64,000 nt of DNA from Hydrangea macrophylla (GCA_033977485.1 CM066989.1:35094595-35158594); one strand, 5' to 3'. Numbered from the stretch's first letter, positions 1 to 12,329 are shown. The notes: a model not told the origin generated them from the letters alone. Made by a program: numbers and translations.

Positions 1-1260
1 TACATACAAAGAACATCATTTTTCCATGCTTAGTAACATCCTATACTCATACATACCATGTGCATCATTCACCATCTCATGTATGATACTTCCATGCATT
101 CTTCAAGTCAATTTTAAAAAGAAAACCTTGTTTACAAATGTTCTTGACAAGGTATTGATAAGAGTTGTAAGGTGGCTTTCCAAGTGGTTAAATCTTCCAT
201 TTAAGTGCTGAAAATCACTTTCCAAAACCCCCATTTCAAAACACTTCTTAAACCCCAACTTTTGGTCTTCAAAGATTAAAGTCCATTTTTTCCCAAAAAC
301 TTCAAAAACAGTGAGCAATCCAACTTTAAAAGTACTTTATGAGTTCAATATTCAATGGATGATAGTGACGCCACTTGGAAAGTCTTCCTAACTCATTAAA
401 GAACGTCAATGATTTTTGGTTTGAAAGGAAATACATGGAAGGGTTCCTATTTGACTCAAAACATTCTTCCAAAGCATTCTGTCTTTTCTATGTGTTCTTT
501 ACTCATTAAGGATGATCTCCATAACTTTTTATGAATTTAGCATGCCCTATTTTCCATTTTTACAAGATGACACAAACATTCTGTCCCCTATTCACAATAA
601 ACACATTTTGACTTTTAGGTTTTGATTTGATGTTCACATGTATCCCAACTTAGTCAATATCTTATGAAGTTGTTTTTGCCATATTTGTTTGTATTCTACA
701 ATGACATTCTTCATGCATTCATCTACATCTTATGCTTCCAAGCTACTTTAGAAAATCTCATGTACACAAACACACTACTACCTTGCACATTTTAAGATCA
801 TATCATTGCATTCATGCAAGATTTGGAGTCTTTGTGACTCCTAATCTAAGAGGATCATAAGGAATGAGATTGATCACACGTTTTATGCTTCCCCTAGATC
901 AAATCTTCCTTTCTCGTCCGTCCCGGGGATTGAGGGGTGCTCTTTTATCAAATATCAACATGCATACATCCTAGTTTGTTAAGCATGCTTCTTTTCTTTG
1001 ATTAGTTGTTAGGAACAATCCATGTCCCTCCTACATTAGGAAAACTTGATACTTGATATGTGATCGATTAGATGATTTTTCCAAGGTTTATTGTATGATA
1101 TTTGTTTACATCTTATAAATGATATCTTATCTTTTGATATTCCAATTCAAGATTCTAGTGTGATGTAATATACCTATCATAGTATTAGTTGTAGAACGAA
1201 ATGTTAGCATAAGATGATTATTAGATGCTAATAGAGGCCCGTTGTAGACCGGACGAGTTC
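1..1260 (+). mobile_element. Partial Tat/Ogre-like LTR (family A'), plus-sense, left piece
   Basis: The sequence is the reverse complement, with divergence, of the LTR copies at 34159-38261 and 13194-24978. Shared landmarks are the CCAAGTGGTT-type segment near 180, the AAAACCCCCATTTCAAAAC stretch near 225, and the TCCCGGGGATTGAG box at 923-936. The window starts inside the LTR, so its TGTAGACACC start is not visible. No gene is present; the short frames here are chance openings. The LTR is interrupted at 1261 by a copia element and resumes at 9230. Confidence 0.75.
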
Positions 1261-2526
1261 TGTTAAGAAACCGTGTTCCCATAATCCGTTGATAGTGCGT
1301 GTAAGTTGGTACTGCAAAAAATTTCTTGAAATCTATAATAACCCTACAAGGGCAGAACTAGGGTTACCTTGAATTGCAAAAATGGATTGCTATAGTAAAC
1401 GAATAGAGAACACGGGATCAATAACAGCTCACGATCTTCTACTGTATTCCTCTGCTACCAGAATATCGAACTGAGTGTGGGCTCTTTCGAAATTCTTTAT
1501 TTTTTCTGCTTTCCCTTTCATGCTCTCTTTTCTAGTCTGAGTTATAATACTCTTGATGGAAAAATGAAAACTGAGAAGAGAGCCAAAGTAGCATATATAT
1601 ATATATAGGCTACGATAGGGACCATAAGGAGTCAATAAGGAATAGACTTCCTTCTAATTCGAACTGAATCAGATTCCTATTTTTAAAAATTTTAATTCAT
1701 ACTATAGAATTATAATTGCACTCCTACCCTTATCTCAAAAATATATTTCGAGCTCCATGTTATTAAATGCTTATTATCTCCCCACGTTAAGATTACAGAT
1801 ATGCATTAATTAAATATAATTACTAACAATCATATTTAATTAATCTTTTCAAATTCCTTGAGATCCTCTGCTTAACTTATCTGATATGTCGGATACAAAA
1901 TCCACCTTCAGAGTTTGACATAATCAAAACTTATAAGCTTTCTTAAGGGGATATCATCAATCCCAAAATTGAGATATGGATTCTATCATTAATTAATATC
2001 CACCACACAATTAATATTGTCACCTGATCCAATGAGATATTGAGCCAAGGCGTAAACATCAAATGTACGTGTTTATAAATTAACTTAGGATTTAGAGCAT
2101 AAGCACTCACAATAGCCATGAGGTATTAATTATCTTCTAAGTCAGTACAAAGGTAATTACCCCAAGTTGGTCCCATTTAATACACAAAGTGTATCACCAT
2201 AGTGAGTTACTATATCATTTCTCGTGGTCAAGACAAACCTATTACATCACTATGTTGCAGTCCTACCGATGGTGTGTCCAATCCCATCTAAGACTGTAAA
2301 CCAAAATCTTACATTCTACAAGATCCGATGGTCTAATCTTCCGTGTGTAAGCCAAACTCTACACACCAAACCACCTACTATGTAGAATAAGAGACACACA
2401 TGCACAATAAACAATATAATGCAAACATTGCCCACACAGATTCTCATAAAAATGGAATAATTGATTTTATTAAATGAACAATAAATCAACTACATAAAGT
2501 ATGACATTTAGTATATATTCCTAACA
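1261..2526 (-). repeat. Copia 3' LTR
   Basis: In minus orientation it begins TGTTAGGAATATATAC and ends TTAACA. It matches 7924-9229 along its length with scattered substitutions and small indels. Termini carry the TG/CA pair and a short inverted repeat. An (AT)n tract lies near 1593-1606. Confidence 0.9.
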
Positions 2527-2538
2527 ATCTCCCACTTA
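2527..2538 (-). other. Copia polypurine tract
   Basis: On the minus strand the bases directly upstream of the 3' LTR read CTAAGTGGGAGAT, the usual position and composition of a copia plus-strand primer. Confidence 0.75.
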
Positions 2539-2541
2539 GAC

Positions 2542-3000
2542 TCAAAGCCATGATGCAATGCACCTCATTCCTATTCCCTCTATGTGACTATCAAAAGTCT
2601 TGGCTGGCAAGCTCTTGGTGAAAGGATCTGCCAGGTTATTTGTTGATACTATCTTGGTCACTTCAACATTACTTCTTTGCATGATCTCTCGTATCAGGTG
2701 ATACTTACGCTCAATGTGTTTTCCCTTCTTATGGGCCCTAGGTTCCTTTGAGTAAGCAACCACTATGCTATTATCACAATAAAGGGTAATAGCCGATTGT
2801 ACTACAGGTACTACTCTTAGATCCATAAGGAAGTTTCTGAGCCAAACGGCCTCCTTAGCGGCTTTCGAAGCAGCCACATACTCAGATTTCATGGTGGAAT
2901 TAGCAATAAATGACTGCTTGATACTCCTCCAACTAATGGCTCCACCTCCTAGGGTAAACACATATCTTGAGGTAGACTTTCTGAAATCCCTATCTGACAC
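2542..3000 (-). pseudogene. Copia RNase H domain (remnant)
   Basis: An open 152-residue stretch carries the copia RNase H pattern: KSTSRYVFTLGGGAISW near the start, the STMKSEYVAASKAAKEAVWL block, YCDN with a catalytic-type Asp, and the IERKYHLIREIMQR and LADPFTKSLP motifs at the end. It is the C-terminal part of the pol polyprotein, directly upstream of the 3' LTR. Its continuity with RT is lost through a stop near 3000-3045. Confidence 0.93.
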
Positions 3001-3042
3001 AAAATCATAATCTGTGTACCCAATGGGTACAAGACTGTTTGC

Positions 3043-4490
3043 TTAGTAAACTAACATATAGTCTCGAGTCCCTTTTAGGTACTTGAGAATATTTTTCATC
3101 AGAGTCCAATGTTCTTGCCTTAGATTAGACTGATATCTACTAACCATGCCAACAACAAAGTAGATGTCAGGTCTAGTATATAGCATAGCATACATCAGGC
3201 TTCCTACTGCCGAGGCATAAGGAACTGCCTTCATCTTCTCTATCTGATCAGGTGTCTTAGGATACTGATCCTTAGATAGAGTAATTCCATGTCTGAAGGA
3301 AAGGAATCCCTTCTTGGAATCTTGCATGCGCAACCTTGCAAGAATATTGTCGATATAAGTGCCTTATGACAAGCCCAACATCTTATTCTTACAATCTCGC
3401 ATAAGTTTGATCCCTAGGATGTGACCGGCTTCTCCTATGTACTTCATATCAAATTGACTGGATAACCATACCCTTACAGAAGATAATACCCCCAAATAGT
3501 TTCCAATTAGCAAGATATCATCCACATATAGTACTAAGAACACCACCACACTTCCATCATGTTTCTTGTACACACAGGATTCATCCTCACATTGATCAAA
3601 CCAAAAGACTTGATTGTTTGATAAAAGCGTATATTCCAAGACCTAGATGCCTACTTAAGTCCATAAATGGACTTCTTAAGCGTGCACAACATGTGTTCTT
3701 GGCCCTTCATAATGAACCCATCTAGTTGCACCATATAGATGCACTCGTCAAGATTCCCATTAAGAAATGCTATCTTGACATCCATTTGCCAAATTTTATA
3801 ATTGAAATGTGCATCAATGGATAAGAGAATCTAGATAGACTTTAGCATTGCCACCAGCGAAAAGGTTTCCTTATAATTGATTCCTTCTTTTTGAGTGAAC
3901 CCTTTTGCAACAAGCCTTACTTTAAAGGTTTCCACCTTACCGTCAGCTCCTCTGTTCTTCTTATAGATCCACTTTCATCCAATGGGTTTTATTTCATTAG
4001 GTGGTTCTACAAGATCCCAGAATTGATTAGAGTACATGGATTCCATTTCAGACTTCATAGCCCTTTACCAAAGGTCTGCATCTTTATCTTGGAGTGCTTC
4101 ATTGTAGTTACATGGATCGGTACCATGTTCATCAGGGACCCGGTCATAAGACTCTCCTAAGAACATATACCGATCAGGTTAAATAATAACCCTCCCACTA
4201 TGGCGAGGCACAACCCGTGTCTGTGTATCACTGGTATTACGTTATAAAGATTCTGAACCTAATACACCATTATCTACAAGCTGCACTAGTTGAGGAACCT
4301 GCGTGTTAATGGTTGGTTTGGGATCTACACGAGTTTCGATAATCCTCCCACTATGATGTGGCAATGGAATATCGATAACTCTTTCTTGTAATGTTTCTAC
4401 TCGTACCGATGGTATCGAAGAAGTATGTGTTAGTGTCTCACCTCTCATTTCCTTTAGAATAATACGGCTTCTGGGCTTGTGGTCCATGAC
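3043..4490 (-). pseudogene. Copia reverse transcriptase (remnant)
   Basis: Split over several frames. The stretch at 3364-3639 contains the catalytic YVDDILLIGN box. 3043-3333 holds the C-terminal RT part with ASAVGSLMYAMLYTRPDI, typical of copia. 3640-4240 still translates in pieces to the RT N-terminus (KWIYKKK- and FLNG-like segments). 4242-4487 is the low-complexity linker between integrase and RT. Stops and frameshifts throughout rule out activity. Confidence 0.9.
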
Positions 4491-4499
4491 ATAGCTCTC

Positions 4500-5596
4500 T
4501 TCTAAGAATGTGGCATTGGTGCTAACAATAACCTTTGAATATTCCGGAGACTATGCTTTCGTCCAGTCCACAATTTGGCAGTAGTAGGTACTGACTTAGA
4601 TGGTACCAAGTTTAGAATATATGCAACTGTCTCTAACGCGTGTCTCCAAAAGGAAACTGGCAATTCTGAATAACTCATTATAGATCTTACAATGTCCGTG
4701 AGAGTCTTGTTCTTTCTTTCGGCTACACCATTTTGCTGAGGCATATGGGGTGCAGACAATTGGGATGTAATCCCTTGCTCTAATAAGTATTCCCTAAACT
4801 CTCCCAAGAGGTACTCTCCACCACGATCAGATCGTAGTGTCTACATACATATACCTAGATTCTTCTCCGTTTCAACATTAAAGTCTTTGAATTTCTCAAA
4901 GCATTCAGACTTATGCTGCATCAAATAAATGTACCCATACCTTGAGTAATCATCGATGAAAGTGACAAAGTACTCAAAGCCCCCTCTTGCTTGGATAGTC
5001 ATAAGACCACACAAATTAGAGTGAATCAGTTCCAACGGCTCTTTTGCTTTATAGCCCTTGGCTGAGAACGATTTTTTTGGTCATTTTATCTTCCAAGTAG
5101 GATTCACAGACTGGAAGTGCTCCACTTCCAATTTGTCTAATGGCCCATTTTGAACCAGTCTTTGAATCCTTTTTAGATTAATATGACCAAGGTATAAGTG
5201 CCAAAGATGCATTTGGTTCATCTTTGAAGGTTCTTTATTCTTAAATGGAAAACTATTTGTGTTATTCAATTCATTTAGTTGCAGTGTAGTAGAGGCAGGA
5301 TTTATAATATAAAGGTTATCCACCAATAGGCTAGAACAATTAAGACGTTTAATTTCTTTAATAACTACTATTTTATTAAAATGAACTAAATATCTATTCT
5401 TTACTAAACTAGAAATTGAAATTAAATTCCTTCTAATAGAAGGTATAAAAAGGCAATTTCTTAATATTAAAATTCTATCTCTACGAAAACTAAGATGTAG
5501 ATCTCCTACTGTAACTGCTGCTACTCTCGTAGCATTTCCCATATATAGGTAAATCTCTCCATCACTGAGCAGCCTGGTTCCCTGAAACCCCTGCAA
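4500..5596 (-). pseudogene. Copia GAG-pre-integrase and integrase (remnant)
   Basis: 5081-5596 (171 residues) contains the pre-integrase zinc region with the WHLYLGHINLKRIQRL histidines, but its cysteines fall in a damaged tail. 4841-5035 holds the first catalytic part (FVTFIDDYSRYGYIYLM). 4502-4807 holds the later part with HMPQQNGVAERKNKTL, which contains the glutamate-side motif. A stop near 4840 separates the two. The pieces are in the expected order and strand relative to protease and RT. Confidence 0.92.
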
Positions 5597-5870
5597 AGAA
5601 TTACATACATGATTGTGGCTCCCGTATCAACATACCAGGTACCGGTAGATCGGACCACTAAACACGATTCAACAACTAGTAAATGAAATTTACCTTGATT
5701 GTTCTGTCTAGCGAGATAAACCGGACATTGCTTCTTTCGGTGTCTTGGCTACTTGCAAATAAAACATTTGCCTTTAGGCTTTCCTGATTGTCCTCGTAGC
5801 CTTCTCTCACTCCTGGTGCTCCCTTTCGACTTTGAAGCAGAACCTTTCTCAAACACAAGAGCACTCCCTG
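5597..5870 (-). pseudogene. Copia zinc knuckle and aspartic protease (remnant)
   Basis: At 5725-5766 the minus strand encodes a CX2CX4HX4C nucleocapsid knuckle in which one spacer codon is now a stop. Downstream, at 5617-5628, lies the protease active-site tetrad Asp-Thr-Gly-Ala within TWYVDTGAT. The basic, Ser/Lys-rich stretch before the knuckle (5770-5864) is the gag C-terminus. Confidence 0.85.
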
Positions 5871-5899
5871 ACTTTCTGTTGAGACCCTTAGCTGCCTAG

Positions 5900-6453
5900 A
5901 GTTCTTTAAGTAGCTCTGCCAAAGTATATTTAAATTTATTCATGTTATAATTGAGGCAGAATTGCTTAAAAGACTCTGACAGTGACTGGAATACAATATT
6001 GACCTGGGTTCCAAGGATCTATAGTTCATTAAGAAGAGATATCATCTTAAGAACATGATCCCTTACAGGCGTCCTCTCAGCCATAGTTGTGTTGATCAAG
6101 TATTTCATGGCAACTTACCTAGCAGCACAACTTTGATCCCCGAACATCTCTCAGAGGTTCTCCATCATGTCATAGACACTGGCCATTGACTGATGCTGAT
6201 GTTGTAGAACATTCAACATGGATGCCAAAATGTAACACCGCGCCATCTCATCAGCCTTGATCCATTTCTTGTGAGCCTGGGTTTCCTCAGTGGTTACCCC
6301 CTCACCAGGTTGCTCATGATAGACTTGAATAAACACAAACTCTTACTCTTCAACAGTTAACATAATATCCAAATTCCTTTTCCAGTCTATATAGTTTGGT
6401 CCAGTAATTTTGTTTTCTTTAAGTATGACAGCTAGTGAATTGAAAGAGGCCAT
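5900..6453 (-). pseudogene. Copia gag (remnant)
   Basis: Starts at the ATG at 6453-6451. The frame begins MASFNSLAVILKENKITG, a common copia gag N-terminus, followed by a WKRNLDI segment. 6151-6336 remains open (61 residues). Multiple stops interrupt the capsid region, so this is a dead gene. It lies just after the 5' leader and before the zinc knuckle. Confidence 0.82.
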
Positions 6454-7910
6454 TTAAAAGCCTAAGAATCACATAATATAAATAATTACGTTTGGGCAAA
6501 AAGATTACTATGGATTCGAGTTGAAAATATTGGTTCCCTCTACCATATTTGAAAAGAATCCGCCACCAACCTGATACACCACGAATAGTATGACTCGATG
6601 GGAAGCCATATACTATCCATCATTTGTTCAGATAAGCAATTGCCTTTTAATTTTACTATCCAAGCAATGTACCTTGCGTAGTAAAATTAAACTGTTGACT
6701 TGCTTTGGTCCTATAAATAATAATAGTGACTCAGATGGAGAGGATATTATTATTTATAGCTAAGTGTATACCATCACTTAATTCTAGGTCAAGAGTTATG
6801 TGAGGAACACCTCTGATGGAGAGGTGACCCACACTAATAATCACCCAAAACATTCTATTAAAAAAGTTTGTATCGATGATTCCATGATCAACTTCATCCA
6901 ATGGAGAGGATGACATAAGAGCCATCACACAAAATTAATCATATCATCTACAAACCAGTGATGGAAACCATGAGATTTATATTTGATAAATTCCCTCTCA
7001 AACTTAGAATTTTAAAAAAATTAAGGGATATAATTTTTTAGAAAAACTTTTAATTTAATTAATAAAAAATAATAGAATACTTGACAATGATTAATTCATC
7101 CTTACTCGTCAAACCCACATGCGTAGATAATAATTTTATTCTATTATCATAATTTTAGAAACTAAGTACTTATGTTTTCAAAATATGGAATTAGTTTTAT
7201 TTCTAAACACACATGTTGTTGTCCATCATTTTAAATTAATATAAATTAAACATGAGCTAGACATCTGAAATAGGTCTAGGAACAATTATCCATGTTGTCC
7301 CATTCATTAACATGAAATAATAATAATCATTCAATCACACATAAATAAGGAAACCACAATAAAATAGGAATCCCACTATTATGGTCAAGCTACAACTCTT
7401 GTGAAGAAATCTTCATTGAACCCATCCAATGCCCTGGAAGCTAAATCCGATCTACCATCAGTAACTGCCTTCTAGAACTGTTTTATGAAACAGCCTTCTG
7501 AAACTGCTTCTAGACCGCTTTCTAAAATTTCTTGTAAAACTGCTCTCACGAACCATCTTTATGGATTTACTTGAGATATATTACATAAACCCTATGCCTC
7601 CATAAAGAAGTTCACATGCTATTTATTTGCAGTAAATTAGCCACGCATCAATTAAGCGTGGGATCCAATAAATACAAATCCTATGCCTCCATAAAGGAGT
7701 TCACATGCTATATCACAACAGTAATATTAATCACGAATAAAGCCATCATGGGATCCAATCACACAAAACCAGTAACCATAATAGTGGAAAAAGAGCGCTC
7801 CAATACAAGGGTTAGCACAGATCTACATTCTATCCATCCATCAATGCACGTATAAGATCTGTATTACTGGACAACATGGTTGCGTCCAGCCTATACGCAG
7901 AATCAACATT
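6454..7910 (-). other. Copia 5' leader, non-coding
   Basis: AT-rich sequence between the primer site and gag. It contains an imperfect direct duplication (CCTATGCCTCCATAAA near 7590 and again near 7679, about 89 bp apart) and repeated GATGGAGAGG motifs at 6735-6910. No convincing coding frame. Confidence 0.6.
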
Positions 7911-7922
7911 GCTCTGATACCA
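7911..7922 (-). other. Primer-binding site, initiator tRNA-Met type
   Basis: The minus strand reads TGGTATCAGAGC directly after the 5' LTR with one intervening base. This is the standard plant copia primer site. Confidence 0.92.
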
Positions 7923-7923
7923 C

Positions 7924-9229
7924 TATTAGGAAACTGCGTTCCCAGAATATGTTGATAGTGCGTATAAGTTGGCACTGCAAAATATTTCTTGAAATCTATA
8001 ATAACCCTACAAGGGTAGAACTAGGGTTACCTTGAACTACAAAAATGGATTGCTGTAGTAGATGAATCAAGAACATGGGCTCGATAACAACTCACGATCT
8101 TCTACCGTATTCCTCTACTACCAGAATATCGAACTGAGTGTGGGGTCTTTCGAAATGCTTTTTGTTTTCTGCTCTCCCTTTCACGCTCTCTTTTCTATTC
8201 TGAGTTATAATACTCTTGATGGAAAAATGCAAACTGAGAATAGAGCCAAAGTAGCATATATATAGGCTACGATAGGGATCATAAAAAGTCAATAAGGAAT
8301 AGGTTTCCTTATGGAATTAGGAAACCCTATTTTGACCTAAATCAGATTCCTATTTTCATAATAATTTATACCACTACAGAATTAAAATTGCACTCCTACC
8401 CTTATCTCAAAAATAAATTTCGAGCTCCATGTTATTAAATGCTTATTATCTCCCCAAGTTAAGATTACATATATCCATTAATTAAATATAATTACTGACA
8501 ATCATATTTACTTAATCTCTTAAAATTCCTTGAGATCCTCTGCTTAACTGATTTGATATGTCGGGTACAAAATCCACCTGTAGGGTTTGACATAATAAAA
8601 ACTTATAAGCTTTCTCAAGGGGATATCATCAATCCCAAAATTGAGACATGGATTCCATCATTAATTAATATCCACCACACAATTAATATTGTCACCCAAT
8701 ACAATGAGATATTGACCCATTTAAGGATCTCAACCTTGTAGGGATCAAAGCGTAAATGTTAAATGTACGTGTTTTTAAATTAACTTAGGATTTAGAGCAT
8801 AAGAACTCACAATAGCCATGAGGTATTAATTATCTCATAAGTCAGTACAAAGATAATTACTCCAAATCGGTCCCATTTAATACACAAAGTGGACCAGTAT
8901 AGTGAGTTGAAACTATACCGTTTTCCATGGTCAAGGCAAACCTATTACATCACCATGTTGCACTCCTACCAATGGTCTGTCCAATCCCATCTAAGACTAT
9001 AAACCAAAATCTTACATTCTACAAGATCTGATGGTCTGATCTTCCGCGTGTAAGCTGAACTCTACACACCAAACTGCCTACTATGTAGAATAAGAGACAC
9101 ACATGCACAATAAAACAATATAATGCAAACATTGCCCACACAGATTTCATGAAAATGGAATACCTAATTTTATTAAATGAATAAAAAATCAACTACATAA
9201 AGCATGCCTTTTAGTATATATTCCTAATA
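7924..9229 (-). repeat. Copia 5' LTR
   Basis: Counterpart of 1261-2526. The terminal TGTTAGG has decayed to TATTAGG. It is slightly longer (1306 against 1266 bp). Confidence 0.9.
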
Positions 9230-9497
9230 GAGGGTGCTTTAGTCTTTGCGGAGGCTCCTCCTTCTCTTCGTATCAAAACCCTGAGCTGAGTTCTTTGGTT
9301 ATAAAGGGTCGGTGCCCTTTATCATTTGGGGAGTCAAATTAGGTTTCTTGGTTCTCACAAAGACCAAGTGGCGTCTCTGTATCTGTTTTCCTAGACGATT
9401 CAAGAATTTAAAAATTAATTTCAAAACGAACGAAAGAAAACACTTCTTTCTTTCTTTTTCAAAAGGAAAAATCCCCAGGTGGATCCCCGTGTCCACA
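9230..9497 (+). mobile_element. Partial A' LTR, right piece and LTR 3' end
   Basis: Continues the LTR interrupted at 1260: GGTGCTTTAGTC, GGCTCCTCCTTC, TCTTTGGTTATAAAGGG and CCAAGTGGCG-CTCTGTATCTG boxes appear in the same order as in the reverse complements of the other A copies. It ends GTGTCCACA at 9497. No tRNA-Arg primer site follows, so this is a solo LTR or the 3' LTR of its element. Confidence 0.7.
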
Positions 9498-10210
9498 GCA
9501 GCTTCGTCAAAATGCATCTTCCATATGTCCTCTTTTAATTCCATTAGTCCTTCGTTAGTGAACATGAATTCTCATTCTATCTTATGATTTACAGGATATT
9601 CTGCCAAGAGAACATCTATTCCTTTCACAGACTTACTTGTGGTATATGTCAGATTGAATTCTAATAGCATTAAAGTCCACCAAGAAATCCTGCTAGTTAA
9701 AGATGGCTTTTCAAAGAGATACTTTAAAGGGTCCATTTATGAGATCAAGATAATAGGAAAGGCTAACATATAGTATGAGACGACCGGTATTCCACGCTAA
9801 TGCCCATCACATCTTCTCCAGTGGAGTGTACTTCAACTCGTAGCCAGTCATTGTTTTGCTCAGATAGTAGATAGCTTTCTCTGAGTACCCCTCGTCTCCT
9901 TCTTGAGCTTACATATACCCTATATCATTTCTAAAACTGACAAGTCCAACATGAGAGGTTTTCCTTGTTTCGACGGTAAAAGAACTAGTGGATTGTGTAG
10001 ATAGTATTTGATCTTATCAAAGGTGACTTGGCACTGGTCCTCCCATTCAAACTTCTTTCCTTTTCTTAGCAGGCTGAAGAGCGGATCACATATTGAACTA
10101 AGCTTAGATATGAAAGCGGCTGATGAATTGAATTCTTCCTAGGAATCCCCGTTCTTCTTTCTTATTCCTATGGGGTGACGACTATGATGGCTTTAATCTT
10201 GGTAGGGTCG
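9498..10210 (-). pseudogene. Gypsy (Tat/Ogre-like) RT to RNase H fragment
   Basis: Conceptual minus-strand translation gives the end of the RT domain (DPTKIKAI, then SSICDPLFSLLRK), the connection region (FEWEDQCQVTFDKIKYYL), the RNase H N-terminus (EKAIYYLSKTMTGYE-KYTPLEK) and a segment ending in FDEAA. Stops and at least one frameshift break it. It is truncated on both sides, by the A' LTR at 9497 and by LTR F at 10211. It is the only Ty3-type pol sequence I see in the window. It could be a relic of an autonomous partner of the gag-only elements, but nothing visible links it to them directly. Confidence 0.8.
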
Positions 10211-10311
10211 TGTAATACCTTGTATTTTTAAATATATATTAATAAATAAGACTTGATACTATTCCCTGTATACATATATAATCCTTACCTTTCTGTTGGT
10301 AAATTTGATGT

Positions 10312-10950
10312 CCCAATCGATTACTAATTTTGTGATCCCAATCGATTACCCTTGCTTACATAACCAATCGATTACCTTCTAACCAATCGATTGCCTTCAT
10401 CAATATCTGATACCAATCGATTGCCATTGGTCCCAATTGATTGTCAAGGTGCAGAACTTGGTCTCCAAGGTTGCCTCGGGTTTTGACGCATTTCATTCAT
10501 TCTCTCTATATATATGAGTTGATTTTTGTGCCTTGGGTTGGTTTTGATAGTTTTGGAGGGATATATATAAATCTCATATATAAACACACTCTCATAGATA
10601 TATACACCAGACATAATGCACACATAAAGGTGAGTTCTAAACTCACTTGGGCCCTTTAGTATGAAGTTTTACATGTTTTTAAAGAAGGAAAGACGTAGCA
10701 ATACATCCCTTAAACTTCTGTTTCTGATCTGCTCATTTCTGTTATAGAGGTATGAAGTCCCAATTGATTGCCTTAAACCTGGACCAAATCGATTGGTAGT
10801 TTACCCCGTCGATTGTCATTAGATGGTTCCCATTTGATTGCCAAAGTTTGTAATCGATTGGCATTACTTGAGATCCAATTGATTGGACTTTTCCCAATCC
10901 ATTGTTACTATTTTCATACCAATCGATTGGATCTCTGTCCGAATTGATTG
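10312..10950 (+). repeat. Dispersed CAATCGATTG palindromes in LTR F
   Basis: Six copies of CAATCGATT or close variants start at 10314, 10339, 10365, 10384, 10414 and 10434. About nine more variants lie between 10750 and 10950. The core is a 10-bp perfect palindrome containing CpG. Spacing is irregular (19-30 bp in the first cluster). Confidence 0.85.
10505..10516 (+). promoter_or_regulatory. TATA box of LTR F
   Basis: CTATATATATGAG lies about 60 bp after the first palindrome cluster and well inside the LTR, as expected for the U3/R boundary. Confidence 0.5.
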
Positions 10951-11249
10951 GAAGTTCATATGGGATAATTTCTATTAGTTGATATATGAACTATTTTACC
11001 ATTTATACATCGTTTTGTGCTTCTGTTACGTGAGTATGCGATACTAGAGAGATACTGTAACATCAAAGACTTATATGATTAAGAGTAATGGACTAAAATT
11101 ATAACGTTAGATAGCGTAGTCATGGATTGGTTTGATATCCATTCATTCAATCAAAGCAATTAGGCAACAATGGGATGTCATGTATCATTAGTAGTACAAC
11201 GATAAGTAGGTTTGTTAAGTTCCAGGATTCTTACGAGAAGGAGCGGTGG

Positions 11250-11560
11250 TCAATCATATGTCCTAAAAGGCAGTGGACTATGCATATGTCCTAAAAGGTG
11301 GTGGACCAGACCAATTAGCTCTAAGATAGCTAGTAATCCAATCATATGTCCTAAAAGGTAGTGGACTATTCATATGTCCTTAAAAGTGGTGGACCAGGAT
11401 TACTGGTAGACGCTGTTAAGTGGTGGCAATAGAACTATTGTTTATTTGCTCAAAGAGTTAAACCATTGATATGTGGAGGACTGTACATATGTTCTAAAAG
11501 GCGAGGGATGGATTGATGTAGTATCCATGACATGTAAAGGACTGTGCATATGTTTTAAAA
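11250..11560 (+). repeat. Short direct repeats CATATGTCCTAAAAGG in LTR F
   Basis: About six copies of CATATGT(C/T)CTAAAAGG followed by a (T/C)(A/G)GTGGAC-like tail occur near 11256, 11284, 11343, 11370, 11486 and 11546. Two paired blocks suggest a roughly 90-bp segmental duplication. Confidence 0.75.
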
Positions 11561-12189
11561 GGCTATGGATAGAGCATTGGTGTATCCAAGAGTATTACTA
11601 TCATGTCTGTTCATCAATCATAAGGTTGTGATAAGTTCTCATATAATAAAGATGTTAGAATGAGATAATGACTGGATTGAATAAGTGAAGATACTATTGT
11701 AGAACTTTACTTATGTCCTTTCATAAATCTTGTAATTACTATATATAACTAGTACCTCGTTAGTTTTATATTTACTCAAGTCTCAATACGCTAACGACCT
11801 TTATTACCTAGACATTCCCCGTCTAGACTACCCTATTCCTACCCCGAAGGTGAGTACGCAGAGGGTGGCCCCACTGAGAACGGGTATGCTGGGAAGACTA
11901 CTATGCTGTCGATTATGTCTACGCCAGCTGAAGCTGAAGATTAAACTTATGTTTTGCAATAGTGCATACGTTACCTTAACACTACTTATATTATGTTTTA
12001 AAACTCTGATATAATAATCATAGAAACTTCTTATTATGTTTATATAAGATGTAGCTTTATTATCTCTTACATTACTATCTAGAACTATGTGGTGTGGACA
12101 ATTTAGTGACTTTACCTGTCATTGCCTATGAACCCAAAAGGGAATTTTGTTTTCTCAATTTTTACTATTTCAGGGCATGATAAGATTTT

Positions 12190-12201
12190 TAGTATCAGAG
12201 C
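12190..12201 (+). other. Primer-binding site of element F
   Basis: TAGTATCAGAGC, one change from the tRNA-Met-type TGGTATCAGAGC, eight bases after the LTR end. Confidence 0.75.
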
Positions 12202-12329
12202 CTAGGTTGATACTCTCGCTCACTAATTATTCCACACCATCTGGTACTAGAACTTTTGAAATCCCTATGTCATGAGTTTAAGATTAGTTCATCATTATGA
12301 TATTTTAGATACTTTTTGTGTAGGTTAGC

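Larger units (their letters stand above)
1261..9229 (-). mobile_element. Decayed Ty1/copia retrotransposon
   Basis: An 8-kb minus-strand element with two similar LTRs (1261-2526 and 7924-9229), an initiator-tRNA-Met-type primer site (7911-7922), a purine-rich tract beside the 3' LTR, and remnants in the order gag, protease, integrase, RT, RNase H. That order defines Ty1/copia. Numerous in-frame stops and frameshifts make it non-functional. It sits inside a plus-sense A' LTR, beside the sequence GGACGAGTT that other copies continue as GAGGGTG. No clean target duplication remains. Confidence 0.93.
10211..12182 (+). repeat. Chromovirus-like 5' LTR (element F)
   Basis: Begins TGTAATACCT and ends GGGCATGATA (expected CA decayed to TA). 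It is followed 7 bases later by a primer site, so it is a 5' LTR in plus sense. It has a TATA box near 10507. Two internal repeat sets are annotated separately. LTR start, LTR end and primer site together suggest a Tekay-like chromovirus; this is family recognition from memory. Confidence 0.75.

Noticed and set aside
1256..9234. Target duplication of the copia element
   Set aside because: Flanks AGTTC and GAGGG do not match; comparison with intact LTR copies suggests loss at the right junction.
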